From NCBI GenBank assembly GCA_030041175.1, contig JASHOK010000043.1:1-49905 (forward strand): 49,905 nucleotides of DNA. Direction: 5' to 3'. Positions 15,858 to 24,821 of this stretch are shown one piece after another (the stretch's first letter is position 1; every line of letters begins with the position of its first letter). Both the position numbers and the translations under genes were made by a program. Source of the stretch: Thermoplasmata archaeon. GTDB taxonomy: Archaea > Thermoplasmatota > Thermoplasmata > Lutacidiplasmatales > UBA184. The notes beneath the pieces were generated by a model. That model ran no database searches and was not told where the DNA came from. It saw only the letters and a list, made by a program, of their open reading frames with translations.

Positions 15858-16988
15858 ATGTCCAGCGTCACGCTGTATTCCGTGGCCTACTCGATCGCAG
15901 CCATCCTTCTGGGGGGCCTGGCCCATCTCTTCCCGGCCCCGGTCCATGGCTGGCTCATCTCCGGGGATGTGGTCACTGCGCTGGCCACGGTGATCTTCGC
16001 GGCGATCCTCCTCGCCGCAAGCATGCTCAACACGATCCTGCTCATCTGGTACGAGCGAAAGCTGCTCGGCCGGTTCATGGACCGGCGGGGCGCGATGCAC
16101 GTGGGATACGCCGGGCTGCTCCAGAACTTCGCGGACGGGCTCAAGCTCTTCCGGAAGGACACGGTGCGGCCCGGTCAGGCCGACCCGCTGGGCTTCTGGC
16201 TCTCGCCGACCGCGTACATGGTCACCTCGCTCGTCATCTTCGGATTGCTTCCCATTTCGACCGGCTGGAACGGCGGATCGCTTCCGCTGACCCTGCTGCT
16301 GGCCCTCGTCATCTTCTCCTTCGCACCGCTGTTCATCTTCCTGGGCGCGTGGGCGAGCAACAACAAGTACTCCCTCATCGGCGGCATGCGGTCCGCCGCC
16401 CAGATGATCGCCTACGAGGTCCCGATCCTCCTGGCGGTCGTGGCCGTCGTGGTGCTCGCCGGCAGCTTTGACCTCAACACCATCGTGCTCGAGCAACGGA
16501 ACTACTGGTTCTGGGCTCCGCTGTTCCTCGCGCTCATCGTCTTCCTGACCGGCATGCTCGCCGAAATGGAACGGATCCCCTTCGACCTCCCCGAAGCCGA
16601 GGCCGAGCTGGTCGAGGGCTGGAACACCGAGTACGGCGGGATGCTGTTCGCCTTCTTCATGCTCGCCGACTATCTTCGGGCGCTCGTCGGGAGTATCCTG
16701 GTCGTCCTCCTGTTCCTCGGCGGCTGGACGCTGCCGTCGTACATCCCGGCGGCGCTCACGAGCTTCCCGCTCGCCGGGATCGTCTGGTTCATGGTCAAGA
16801 CCTACCTCGTCTTCGGTCTGTTCGTCTGGGTACGCGCCTCCCTGCCCCGGATCCGGACCGACCAGCTGCTGCGACTCGGATGGATGCGCATGGTCCCGCT
16901 CGCGCTCCTGAGTGTCATCCTGGCGGCCCTGGTGGTCTTGGCGCGCTGCCTGCCGCTGATCGGATGCGTTCCCTCGATGGGGGGCTGA
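15858..16988 (+). CDS. nuoH: Complex I subunit H
   Basis: Membrane subunit (376 aa, about eight helices) that links the quinone cavity to the proton-pumping arm. Conserved cytoplasmic segments: YERKLLGRFMDRRG, LQNFADGLKLFRKD, MAYEV-type QMIAYEVP, and the acidic FDLPEAEAELVEGWNTEYGG, which carries the glutamates of the E-channel. FVWVRASLPRIRTDQLLRLGW closes the domain. All key charged residues appear present. Confidence 0.95.
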   Translation: MSSVTLYSVAYSIAAILLGGLAHLFPAPVHGWLISGDVVTALATVIFAAILLAASMLNTILLIWYERKLLGRFMDRRGAMHVGYAGLLQNFADGLKLFRKDTVRPGQADPLGFWLSPTAYMVTSLVIFGLLPISTGWNGGSLPLTLLLALVIFSFAPLFIFLGAWASNNKYSLIGGMRSAAQMIAYEVPILLAVVAVVVLAGSFDLNTIVLEQRNYWFWAPLFLALIVFLTGMLAEMERIPFDLPEAEAELVEGWNTEYGGMLFAFFMLADYLRALVGSILVVLLFLGGWTLPSYIPAALTSFPLAGIVWFMVKTYLVFGLFVWVRASLPRIRTDQLLRLGWMRMVPLALLSVILAALVVLARCLPLIGCVPSMGG

Positions 16989-16992
16989 GTCG

Positions 16993-17766
16993 ATGGACGG
17001 TACCAGCGCGTCAGGCACCGAAGAGAAGCCCTTCCTGTGGGTGACGAGACCCCTCGCGACCGCCGCCAAGCAGTTCGCGAAGAGTCTCTGGCGGCCCTCG
17101 ACGGTCGTCTACCCGTTCGAGCGCCTGGAGGACCCGAAGTTCCGCGCCAAGGTCGCGGTGGCGTCCGGCAAGCCGATCGGCGTCGGAGAGATCTGGGACA
17201 ACTACCGAGGCGTCCACGCCCTCAACATCAACACCTGCATTTCCTGCAACCTCTGCGCGTTCAGCTGCCCGGACGTCTGCATCGAGATGGTGACGGTCCC
17301 GGGCGGGGACCCGAAGCACCCGAAGAAGTGCCCGCAGATCGACTACGGCAAGTGCTCGTTCTGCGGCTTCTGCTCGGACGCCTGCCCCGAAGGGTGCCTG
17401 TCCATGACGACGCGCTACGAGCTCTCCGTCCACAAGCGCGAGGAGATGGTCTACTCGCCGGCGAAGATGTTCGACGTCTACAAGTCGAAGCTGCCGATGA
17501 ACCCGATCCGGGTCGAGCGGCCGGAGAACGAGGATCAGATTCTGCTCGACGCGCCGCTGTGCATCGGCTGTAACGCCTGCTCGCGGGACTGCCCGACCAA
17601 CTGTATCACGATGCTCGACATCCCGAAGCTCACACCCAAACCGGGCGAGAAGATGCCGAAGCGCATCTGGAAGGAGCCCGTGATCAACGACTCCGACTGC
17701 GTCCGGTGCGGCACCTGCATCAGCGTCTGTCCCAAGGACTGTCTGTTCTGGGGGACGCGCCAGTGA
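16993..17766 (+). CDS. nuoI: Complex I subunit I, extended form with four 4Fe-4S motifs
   Basis: Ferredoxin-like subunit passing electrons to NuoB. NuoI proteins normally carry two CxxCxxCxxxC motifs; this 257-aa product has four: C82/85/88/92, C121/124/127/131, C190/193/196/200 and C236/239/242/246, each followed by an additional cysteine four residues later. The first pair has the normal NuoI spacing after the GVHALNINT strand; the second pair looks like a duplicated or fused dicluster ferredoxin. With nuoE, F and G absent here, the added clusters might receive electrons from an external donor (inference). Stop overlaps nuoJ (GTGA). Confidence 0.9.
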   Translation: MDGTSASGTEEKPFLWVTRPLATAAKQFAKSLWRPSTVVYPFERLEDPKFRAKVAVASGKPIGVGEIWDNYRGVHALNINTCISCNLCAFSCPDVCIEMVTVPGGDPKHPKKCPQIDYGKCSFCGFCSDACPEGCLSMTTRYELSVHKREEMVYSPAKMFDVYKSKLPMNPIRVERPENEDQILLDAPLCIGCNACSRDCPTNCITMLDIPKLTPKPGEKMPKRIWKEPVINDSDCVRCGTCISVCPKDCLFWGTRQ

Positions 17767-18251
17767 TCCTCGACCTGCTCGCATTCCTCGTCCTAGCGGG
17801 TACGGCCGTCGTGACGGCCCTCGCGGCGCTCCTCGTTCGGGAACTCGTGCACACGATCGTCTGGGTAGCGCTCTTCTTCGTCTCGCTCGCCGGCTTCTAC
17901 TTCCTGGTCTCGGCGCCGTTCCTGGGCGTCCTCCAGCTGGGCGTGTACGCGGGCGCCGTGACGATCCTGCTGCTGTTCGGTGTGATGGTCACGCGAAAGC
18001 GGATCTTCGCCCGGGAGGCGGCTACCGGCCTGGGACCGGCGCCCATCGCCCTCGCGCTGCTCGTCGTGGTCGTTCTCGCCACTGCGGCGTCGACGATCCC
18101 GTCGGCCACGACGCAGGTGCACGGCTACAGCGTGGACGCGCTCTCGGCCGCGCTCTTCGGCCCGTACGGCGCCTGGCTGCTGCTCCTCGGGCTGGTGATG
18201 CTGCCGGCGCTGGCGGGTGCGATCTACCTGGTGAGGGAGGGTCGAGAGTGA
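17763..18251 (+). CDS. nuoJ: Complex I subunit J
   Basis: Membrane subunit, 162 aa from the GTG overlapping the nuoI stop, with five hydrophobic helices. Conserved GVLQLGVYAGAVTILLLFGVMV contains the pi-bulge helix (Y-A-G-A) that gates proton coupling in complex I. An upstream in-frame start at 17706 would intrude on nuoI and adds no homologous residues. Stop overlaps nuoK (GTGA). Confidence 0.92.
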   Translation: MILDLLAFLVLAGTAVVTALAALLVRELVHTIVWVALFFVSLAGFYFLVSAPFLGVLQLGVYAGAVTILLLFGVMVTRKRIFAREAATGLGPAPIALALLVVVVLATAASTIPSATTQVHGYSVDALSAALFGPYGAWLLLLGLVMLPALAGAIYLVREGRE

Positions 18252-18571
18252 CCGACCTGCCGCTGGCGGCCTTCCTGGGGCTGTCGGCTGTGCTCCTCGG
18301 CATCGGGATCTTTGGTATACTGACCCGGCGGAACTTCATCCTCCTCCTCATCGCCATCGAGGTCGCGATGAACTCCGCGATCCTGAACTTCGTCGTCTTC
18401 GGCGCGTACTGGGGCGCCGTGCCGGGCTACGGCCTCGAGGGGCCGGCGGTCGCGGTCGTACTGGTGGGCCTGGCCGCGACCGAGGTCGCTGTGGGCCTCG
18501 CCATTGTGCTCGCCCTGAACCGGCTCCGCGGCTCGATCAACGTCGCCGAGGCGACCGCGCTGAAGCTCTGA
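18248..18571 (+). CDS. nuoK: Complex I subunit K
   Basis: Small three-helix antiporter-related subunit (107 aa, GTG start). GIFGILTRRNFILLLIAIEV carries the conserved glutamate of helix 2, and LVGLAATEVAVGLAIVLAL the second conserved glutamate in helix 3. Both are needed for proton transfer in characterised NuoK. A 9-bp gap separates it from nuoL. Confidence 0.93.
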   Translation: MTDLPLAAFLGLSAVLLGIGIFGILTRRNFILLLIAIEVAMNSAILNFVVFGAYWGAVPGYGLEGPAVAVVLVGLAATEVAVGLAIVLALNRLRGSINVAEATALKL

Positions 18572-18580
18572 GGTCGTCGA

Positions 18581-20590
18581 ATGTCCGGACCGCTCTCCGC
18601 GCTGTTTCCGTGGGCCTTCGTGGTCCCCCTGGCACCGGCCCTGGCGTTCGTGATCATCGGGCTGTTCGGCCGCCGGATGCAGCGGCTGGAGTGGGGCGGC
18701 TGGATCGCCGTCGGTGGCGCATTCGTGGCGATGCTGGTCGGAGTTTTGATCGCCGTCGGCGAGATGCTAACGCCCGGGACCTACACCGACCGGAGCATCT
18801 CCTGGCTCACGCTGCCCGGCAACGGGACCGGCACCTTCCCTCACGGATTCTCGCTCGTCATGGGAACGCTCGTCGACCCGCTGTCGGCGATCATGCTGAT
18901 CGTCGTCACGGTCGTCGGATTCCTGGTCATGCTCTTCTCCATCGGCTACATGCATCGGGACCAGGGACTGCCCCGGTACTACGCCGAGCTGTCGCTCTTC
19001 CTCGCCTCGATGCTGGGGCTGGTTCTGGCGGACAATCTGCTCCAGTTCTTCCTCTTCTGGGAGCTCGTCGGCGTCTGCTCGTACTTCCTGATCGGCTTCT
19101 ACTACGCGAAGCCCTCGGCGGCGAGCGCCGCGAAGGAGGCCTTCCTCGTCACCCGGATCGGCGACGTCCTCTTCCTGCTCGGGATTTTCATCTACTTCCA
19201 GCAGTTCGCCACCTCCGGACCCGGTGCCGGCTGGGCCGCGTCGGGATTCCTGTTCGTCTCGCACGGTGCGCCGTTCCTGGCGGGGGTCCCGATCGCGAAC
19301 TCGACCCTCTTCACGATCGCCGGGCTCATGATGCTCGGCGGAGCCGCCGGGAAGTCCGCCCAGTTCCCGCTCGACGTCTGGCTACCCGACGCGATGGAGG
19401 GGCCGACGACGGTCAGCGCGCTGATCCACGCCGCGACGATGGTCGCCGCCGGCGTCTACCTGCTCGCCGTGGTATCGGTCTTCATCGGCTTCACCGCCAC
19501 CGACCAGCTCGTCATCGTGGCGATCGGGGGCTTCACCACCTTTTGGGCCGCTTCGATGGCCCTCGTGCATCGGGACATCAAGCGGGTCATCGCCTACTCG
19601 ACGGTCTCCCAGCTCGGGTACATGGTCCTCGCCGTCGGGGCCGGTTTTACGATGGTGGGACTGTACCATCTCTTCACTCACGCCTTCTTCAAAGCACTCC
19701 TCTTTCTGGCCGCCGGCTCGGTGATCCACGCGGTCGAAACGCAAGACCTGTTCAAGATGGGCGGTCTCCGCAAGACGATGCGGATCACCTCCATCGGCTT
19801 CCTGATCGGTGCCCTCTCGCTGTCGGGGATCCCACCGTTCGCGGGATTCTTCAGCAAGGACGACGTGCTCGCCAGCGTCTATCAGGCCGCCCAGAGTCAT
19901 CCGGCCTACTGGCCGTTCCTCATCCTCGCCTATGCGACCGTCTTCATGACGGCGTACTACATCTTCCGAGCCTGGTTCCTCGCCTTTTCGGGCGACCATC
20001 CGCGCGACCCTACGCTGCCCCATGCCCACGAAGCGCCGTGGACCATGACCGTCCCCATCGTGATCCTCTCGGCTCTCGCGATCGTCGCCGGCCTGCTCGC
20101 ATTTGTTCCTCAGTTCGGAGGACTCTTCCGCGCCGGAGCCGGCTTTCTGCCGACCCCCGGGGTCCCTCCGACCTACACGACGTCCACGCTGCTGCTCTCG
20201 GGCCTCTCCGTGGGCCTGGGGCTCACCGGCATCGCCACGGCCTACGTGCTCTGGGGTAACGGGCGGGTCTTCACGCTGGCCGACAACTCTGCGGTACAGC
20301 CGATCCGACGCCTGTTGCTGGAGCGGTACTACGTGAAGGCCGGGGTCGATTGGTTCGGCCTCCGAGTCGCCTACACCGTCTCCCGGTTCCTCGCCTTCGT
20401 CGACGAGTACATCATCGACGGAACGGTGCACGGCTTCGAGCACCTGTTTTCGGAGCTCTCGACTCGGCTCCGACGGGTTCAATCGGGCGTCGTCCTCGAT
20501 TACGCGGCGTACGTGGTGGTCGGTCTCGCGATCTTCCTCGTGTTCCTCTACCTGGTGGTGCCGGCGTTCCCGGCGCTCGGAGGTGGCTAG
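18581..20590 (+). CDS. nuoL: Complex I subunit L (antiporter-like)
   Basis: Largest proton-pumping subunit (669 aa, about 16 helices). The Q/N-type antiporter core is clear: LFFLFWELVGVCSYFLIGFYY with the helix-5 glutamate, GKSAQFPLDVWLPDAMEGPT with the helix-7 lysine, VSALIHAATMVAAGVYLL, and HRDIKRVIAYSTVSQLGYM. The C-terminal part has the extra segment expected for the lateral helix HL, ending in a hydrophobic anchor. GTGGCTAGG spacer, 3 bp before nuoM. Confidence 0.95.
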   Translation: MSGPLSALFPWAFVVPLAPALAFVIIGLFGRRMQRLEWGGWIAVGGAFVAMLVGVLIAVGEMLTPGTYTDRSISWLTLPGNGTGTFPHGFSLVMGTLVDPLSAIMLIVVTVVGFLVMLFSIGYMHRDQGLPRYYAELSLFLASMLGLVLADNLLQFFLFWELVGVCSYFLIGFYYAKPSAASAAKEAFLVTRIGDVLFLLGIFIYFQQFATSGPGAGWAASGFLFVSHGAPFLAGVPIANSTLFTIAGLMMLGGAAGKSAQFPLDVWLPDAMEGPTTVSALIHAATMVAAGVYLLAVVSVFIGFTATDQLVIVAIGGFTTFWAASMALVHRDIKRVIAYSTVSQLGYMVLAVGAGFTMVGLYHLFTHAFFKALLFLAAGSVIHAVETQDLFKMGGLRKTMRITSIGFLIGALSLSGIPPFAGFFSKDDVLASVYQAAQSHPAYWPFLILAYATVFMTAYYIFRAWFLAFSGDHPRDPTLPHAHEAPWTMTVPIVILSALAIVAGLLAFVPQFGGLFRAGAGFLPTPGVPPTYTTSTLLLSGLSVGLGLTGIATAYVLWGNGRVFTLADNSAVQPIRRLLLERYYVKAGVDWFGLRVAYTVSRFLAFVDEYIIDGTVHGFEHLFSELSTRLRRVQSGVVLDYAAYVVVGLAIFLVFLYLVVPAFPALGGG

Positions 20591-20593
20591 GCG

Positions 20594-22057
20594 ATGCTGC
20601 CGATCCTGAGCCTCACGCTGGCGACGCTCTTCGTCGGCACCGTCGTCACCTTCCTCGCCGGTCCCCGGGCGAAGTACGTGGCGGCCGCCGTGTCGGCCGT
20701 CTTCCTCGTCGAGATCGCCGCCATGTTCTGGATGTTCACCTGGCCCGCCTTCGGCGTCGGACCGGCCCACTTTGCCGAATCCGAGAGCTACGCCTGGATC
20801 CACGTGGACTGGCTCCACGTGAACTACACCGTCGGGATCGATGGGATCTCCCTCGTCCTGATCCTCCTCACGGGCATCCTTCAGGCCGTCACCGTTGCCT
20901 ACTCGTGGAATGAGACCAAGCAGCCCGGGGCCTGGTTCGGCCTGGTACTCCTCACCTGTCTGGGCTGCTTCGGCGTCTTCGTCGCGCTCGACGTGCTGCT
21001 GTTCTTCGTGTTCTGGGAGGTCGTGCTGGTCCCGATGTTCTTCCTCATCGGGTACTGGGGAGGCCCCCGTCGACGGTACGCGGCGCTCAAGTTCTTCATC
21101 TACACGCACGTCGCGTCGGTGACGATGCTGGTGGCCTTGCTGGTCACCGCCTTCTATTCGCACAGTCCCACCCTGGATTTCGCCAGCCTGCAGGGCTCGG
21201 CGGCGACGCTGGCGGTCCCCACGCAGGTCATTCTGTTCCTGTCGTTGTTTTTCGGCTTCGGCGTCAAGTTCCCGATCGTGCCGTTCCACACGTGGCTGCC
21301 CGACGCGCACGTGGAGGCGCCGACCGGGGGCTCGGTCTTACTCGCCGGACTGCTGCTCAAGCTCGGCGGCTACGGACTCATCCGTTGGGGACTCGAGATC
21401 TTGCCGACCGGCCTCTCCCACGCCGCCCCCGTGTTGTACGCCGTGGCCTTCGCCTCGATCATCTGGGGAGCGGGCGTATCGCTCGCGCAACGGGACCTGA
21501 AGCGGCTCGTCGCCTACTCGTCCATCAACCACATGGGCATCGTGCTGCTGGCCATCGCCCTCGACACGTCTCTGGGCCTGCTCGCGGCGGTGCTGCTGAT
21601 GTTCGCCCACGGCATCGTTAGCGCGCTGCTGTTCATGGTCTCGGGCAGCGTCCATCACACGTTCGGCAGCCGGGACCTCGCCACGGTGAATGGCATTACG
21701 CCCACGGCGCCGACCCTATCCACGATGACCATGGCCGGGGCGCTCGCCTCGCTGGGCCTACCGGCGCTCATCAGCTTCCCGGCCGAGTTCACGGCGCTGC
21801 TGGCGACCTGGGACAAGCTCGGCTACTGGGTGGTCATCCCGCTGTTTACGCTCGTGGTCACGGCAGCCTTCTACATCTGGATGATGCAACGGCTGCTCTT
21901 CGGAACGCCGAAGGGGATCCCGGCCGATGCCCACGACCTTCCCTACGCCGAGGCGCTGGCGATGGGCGCTCTGGTCGTGTTGACCGTGGTCTACGGCATT
22001 CTCCCGAACCTGTTGGTCCACTGGATCACGCTCTCCCCGGTCGCGGGGTTACCGTGA
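20594..22057 (+). CDS. nuoM: Complex I subunit M (antiporter-like)
   Basis: Proton-pumping membrane subunit (487 aa, 13-14 helices). Shows YTVGIDGISLVLILLTG, FFVFWEVVLVPMFFLIGYWGG with the helix-5 glutamate, FGVKFPIVPFHTWLPDAH with the helix-7 lysine, and QRDLKRLVAYSSINHMGIVL. Length and order are typical for NuoM. 13 bp from nuoN. Confidence 0.95.
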   Translation: MLPILSLTLATLFVGTVVTFLAGPRAKYVAAAVSAVFLVEIAAMFWMFTWPAFGVGPAHFAESESYAWIHVDWLHVNYTVGIDGISLVLILLTGILQAVTVAYSWNETKQPGAWFGLVLLTCLGCFGVFVALDVLLFFVFWEVVLVPMFFLIGYWGGPRRRYAALKFFIYTHVASVTMLVALLVTAFYSHSPTLDFASLQGSAATLAVPTQVILFLSLFFGFGVKFPIVPFHTWLPDAHVEAPTGGSVLLAGLLLKLGGYGLIRWGLEILPTGLSHAAPVLYAVAFASIIWGAGVSLAQRDLKRLVAYSSINHMGIVLLAIALDTSLGLLAAVLLMFAHGIVSALLFMVSGSVHHTFGSRDLATVNGITPTAPTLSTMTMAGALASLGLPALISFPAEFTALLATWDKLGYWVVIPLFTLVVTAAFYIWMMQRLLFGTPKGIPADAHDLPYAEALAMGALVVLTVVYGILPNLLVHWITLSPVAGLP

Positions 22058-22070
22058 GGGGATTCCACCG

Positions 22071-23699
22071 ATGACGGCGATCCCCTGGACCGTCTTCCTT
22101 CCAGAACTCTTCCTCCTGGCGGCGGCGCTGCTGATCTTCCTCCTCGACTCCGTCGGCGTTCGATGGCTCGAGCTGTTCGGAGGGCTCGCGACCGGCGGGA
22201 TCGTACTCGCGCTGTTCGCGGTCCTCGCCGACCTGAGGTTCGCGCCGCTGGCGGCCTTCGCGACGGCCCCGGCGAGTGTCGTCGACGCCCCGTGGAGCCA
22301 GCTCGGGGGCTCGCTCGTCGCCGTCACCAGCTTCGGGCTGGTCTTCCAGGCCATCTTCCTGACCTCCGCCCTGCTCGTCGCGCTCTCGTCGCTCTCGCGG
22401 CCCACGAAGGAAAAGGGCGCGGCGATTTTCTTCGGGCTCCTGCTGTTCGCGACGCTGGGAATGACCCTCGCCGCCCTGTCGGCGGACCTGATCTTCCTGC
22501 TGCTGTCGATCGAGATCACGGGGATCTCCACCTACCTCCTGGTCGGCTACACCCGACGGGACCCGCGGGGCCTCGAGGCCGCGATGAAGTTCTACATCAT
22601 CGGTGCCCTCTCCGCAGCCCTGTCCTTCTTCGGCGCCTCGCTCCTGTACGTCGCCTACGGTACCACGAGCTTGTACGCGCTCGGTACCACGATGATCTAC
22701 CTCGGCCACCCGCCGCTCGCCGGGGCCACGTCGATCGCGCTCCTCGGCTACGGCTTCCTCGTCGTCGGGATCGGCTTCAAGGTCACGGCGGTGCCCTTCC
22801 AAGCCTGGGCCGTCGACGTGTACGACGGCGCGCCGTCCGACGTCTCCGCGTTCCTGGCGGGCGGCTCCAAGAAGGTCGGCCTGTTCGGCTACTTCCTGGT
22901 CTTCCTCGTCCCGATCCTCTTCGCGAACCGGCTGGCGGTGGCGCCACCCGCGTGTGCGCCGGCCATTTGCGTGACGCTGCATCCGAGCTTTGCCGTCCCC
23001 CTGCAGGTGATCTTCGGCGTCATGGCCGTCGTCACGATGACGGTCGGCAACGTCCTTGCTCTCCAGCAGTCGGAGATGAAGCGGATGCTGGCCTACTCGA
23101 GCATCTCCCAGGCCGGCTACATGCTCATCGGCCTCGCCGTGGCAACGTCCCCGGCGCTCGCCGGCGCGCTCCTGCAGATCTTCGCGCATGTGTTCATGAA
23201 GGCCGGAGCCTTCCTGGTCGTCGGCGCGGTCGCCGGACTCGGTATCGGGAGCAAGATCGAGGACTGGAAGGGCGTCGGCCTCCGGTACCCGTTCCTCGGC
23301 GTGTCGTTCGCGGCCATGCTGCTCTCGCTCGCCGGAGTGCCCCTGACCGTGGGCTTTGTTTCGAAGTTCGTTCTCTTTTCGGCGGCCGTCCAGGCCCAGG
23401 GATGGTTCGTCTGGCTGGCGGTCGCCGGCCTGCTCAATAGCGCACTGTCCGTCTTCTACTACGCCCGGGTCCTGCGGGTCATGTACATGGAGCGTCCCGA
23501 CCCGGTGACGGCACCGATCCGATCCGGTGCGGTCCTCGGCGGTTCCGAGCCCCCGATGCTGGCGCTGGGCGGAATCGGATACGGCCGGGCCGTGGCGATC
23601 GGGATTGCGGTCGTCGCGATCTTCGCCTTCGGCGTCTATCCGCAGATCGTTCTCTCGACCTTCCAGAACGCGGCGAACCATCTGTTGCAGGCGCTCTAA
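22071..23699 (+). CDS. nuoN: Complex I subunit N (antiporter-like)
   Basis: Third antiporter-like subunit (542 aa). Features: DLIFLLLSIEITGISTYLLV with the helix-5 glutamate, GIGFKVTAVPFQAWAVDVYD with the helix-7 lysine and the NuoN-type Y-D-G/A-P ending, and LQQSEMKRMLAYSSISQAGY. Slightly longer than common NuoN because of a Cys/Ala/Pro-containing extramembrane loop (around residues 295-310) with three cysteines. Followed after 18 bp by the reductase-family gene, so the transcript may continue. Confidence 0.94.
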   Translation: MTAIPWTVFLPELFLLAAALLIFLLDSVGVRWLELFGGLATGGIVLALFAVLADLRFAPLAAFATAPASVVDAPWSQLGGSLVAVTSFGLVFQAIFLTSALLVALSSLSRPTKEKGAAIFFGLLLFATLGMTLAALSADLIFLLLSIEITGISTYLLVGYTRRDPRGLEAAMKFYIIGALSAALSFFGASLLYVAYGTTSLYALGTTMIYLGHPPLAGATSIALLGYGFLVVGIGFKVTAVPFQAWAVDVYDGAPSDVSAFLAGGSKKVGLFGYFLVFLVPILFANRLAVAPPACAPAICVTLHPSFAVPLQVIFGVMAVVTMTVGNVLALQQSEMKRMLAYSSISQAGYMLIGLAVATSPALAGALLQIFAHVFMKAGAFLVVGAVAGLGIGSKIEDWKGVGLRYPFLGVSFAAMLLSLAGVPLTVGFVSKFVLFSAAVQAQGWFVWLAVAGLLNSALSVFYYARVLRVMYMERPDPVTAPIRSGAVLGGSEPPMLALGGIGYGRAVAIGIAVVAIFAFGVYPQIVLSTFQNAANHLLQAL

Positions 23700-23717
23700 C
23701 CAGGTCGGAGGTGGGTC

Positions 23718-24821
23718 ATGGAGCGATTCGATGTCGTCGTGGTGGGAGCAGGCCCGGCGGGAGCCACGGCCGCCCGCTTCGCCGCTCGAGGCGGGGCCCG
23801 GACGCTCTTGGTGGACCAGCGTCCCGAGCTCGGCCACCCGGTGCAGTGCGGAGAGTTTCTGCCCGCTCCGGAAGAGCTGGCCGATCTCTTCCCGTGCCGG
23901 GAGGTGATCGACGAGGCGTTTGATGTCCCGCCGGAAACGGTCCTGCAGGCGACGCGCGAGATGGTCTGCGTCTCGCCCCGGGGTCGACAGTACCGGTTCC
24001 CGCTCCGGGGCTTTGTGGTCTCCCGTCGAGCGTACGACAAGCGTCTCGCGCTGGCGGCAGAGGGAGAGGGTGCGGAGCTTCGCTTCCCCTGCGGCGTGAC
24101 GCGCGTCCGCGACGACCGCGTCGACTTCGCGGGGGGCGAAGCGGTCCAGGCCGCCGTCGTGGTGGGCGCCGATGGACCGCTCTCCACCGTCGGCCGGAGC
24201 GTGGGCTTCCAGCCGCCCCGGGAGATGTTTCGGATGATCACCGCCTCCATCCCCGACGAGGGGCGGCCCGAGATCGAGCTCTATTTCGGCCGACTCGCTC
24301 CCGGTGGCTACGCGTGGCGGTTCCCGCGAGCGCACGACGCGAACGTGGGATTGGGGGTTTCCCGGCTCCCGCCCGGCCGACATCTGGATGAGCTCCTGGA
24401 TGAGTTCGTGGGCCGGGAAGACTGGGGACCCGTCGCCGAGCGGACGCGATGGTGGGTCCCGCTGGGCCCGCCACCGGCGACTGCGGTCCGCGGACGAGCG
24501 ATCTTCGCCGGCGATGCGGCGAACCTCGTCATGGCGACGAACGGGGGCGGGATCCCCACCGCGGTGCTGTCCGGTCGGGACGCCGGAGTTTCCGCCGCCC
24601 GGCATGTGCGCGAGGGCGTTCCGCTCTCCGACTACGACCGGCTCTGGAGGGCCCATCTGGCCGGTCCGCTCGACAGAGGGTATCGGATCAAGCGCGTCGC
24701 CGACCGATTGCTCCCGAGCGACCTCCTCGTCGCGGCGGGGATGAGATATATCGGGGGACAGGGTCTCGACGCGATGATGCGGCTGCGGTGGCCGGGCCGC
24801 CTGGGAGGGATCGGCGGATGA
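23718..24821 (+). CDS. Geranylgeranyl reductase family FAD protein
   Basis: Flavoprotein (367 aa) that saturates isoprenoid chains: digeranylgeranyl-glycerophospholipids or the side chain of menaquinone. N-terminal FAD-binding VVVVGAGPAGATAARFAA, the cysteine-containing PVQCGEFLP typical of the family, GGYAWRFPRAHDANVGLGV (the YxWxFPxxxxxxxG substrate-site motif) and GDAANLVMATNGGGI (second FAD motif) are all present. Its place directly after nuoN and its ATGA overlap with a polyprenyl synthase suggest action on the quinone tail, but membrane-lipid reduction remains possible. Confidence 0.88.
   Translation: MERFDVVVVGAGPAGATAARFAARGGARTLLVDQRPELGHPVQCGEFLPAPEELADLFPCREVIDEAFDVPPETVLQATREMVCVSPRGRQYRFPLRGFVVSRRAYDKRLALAAEGEGAELRFPCGVTRVRDDRVDFAGGEAVQAAVVVGADGPLSTVGRSVGFQPPREMFRMITASIPDEGRPEIELYFGRLAPGGYAWRFPRAHDANVGLGVSRLPPGRHLDELLDEFVGREDWGPVAERTRWWVPLGPPPATAVRGRAIFAGDAANLVMATNGGGIPTAVLSGRDAGVSAARHVREGVPLSDYDRLWRAHLAGPLDRGYRIKRVADRLLPSDLLVAAGMRYIGGQGLDAMMRLRWPGRLGGIGG

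Noticed and set aside
16993-17766. A stand-alone polyferredoxin rather than NuoI
   Set aside because: Position between nuoH and nuoJ, GTGA coupling to nuoJ and the NuoI-type first two motifs with the GVHALNINT strand favour an extended NuoI.
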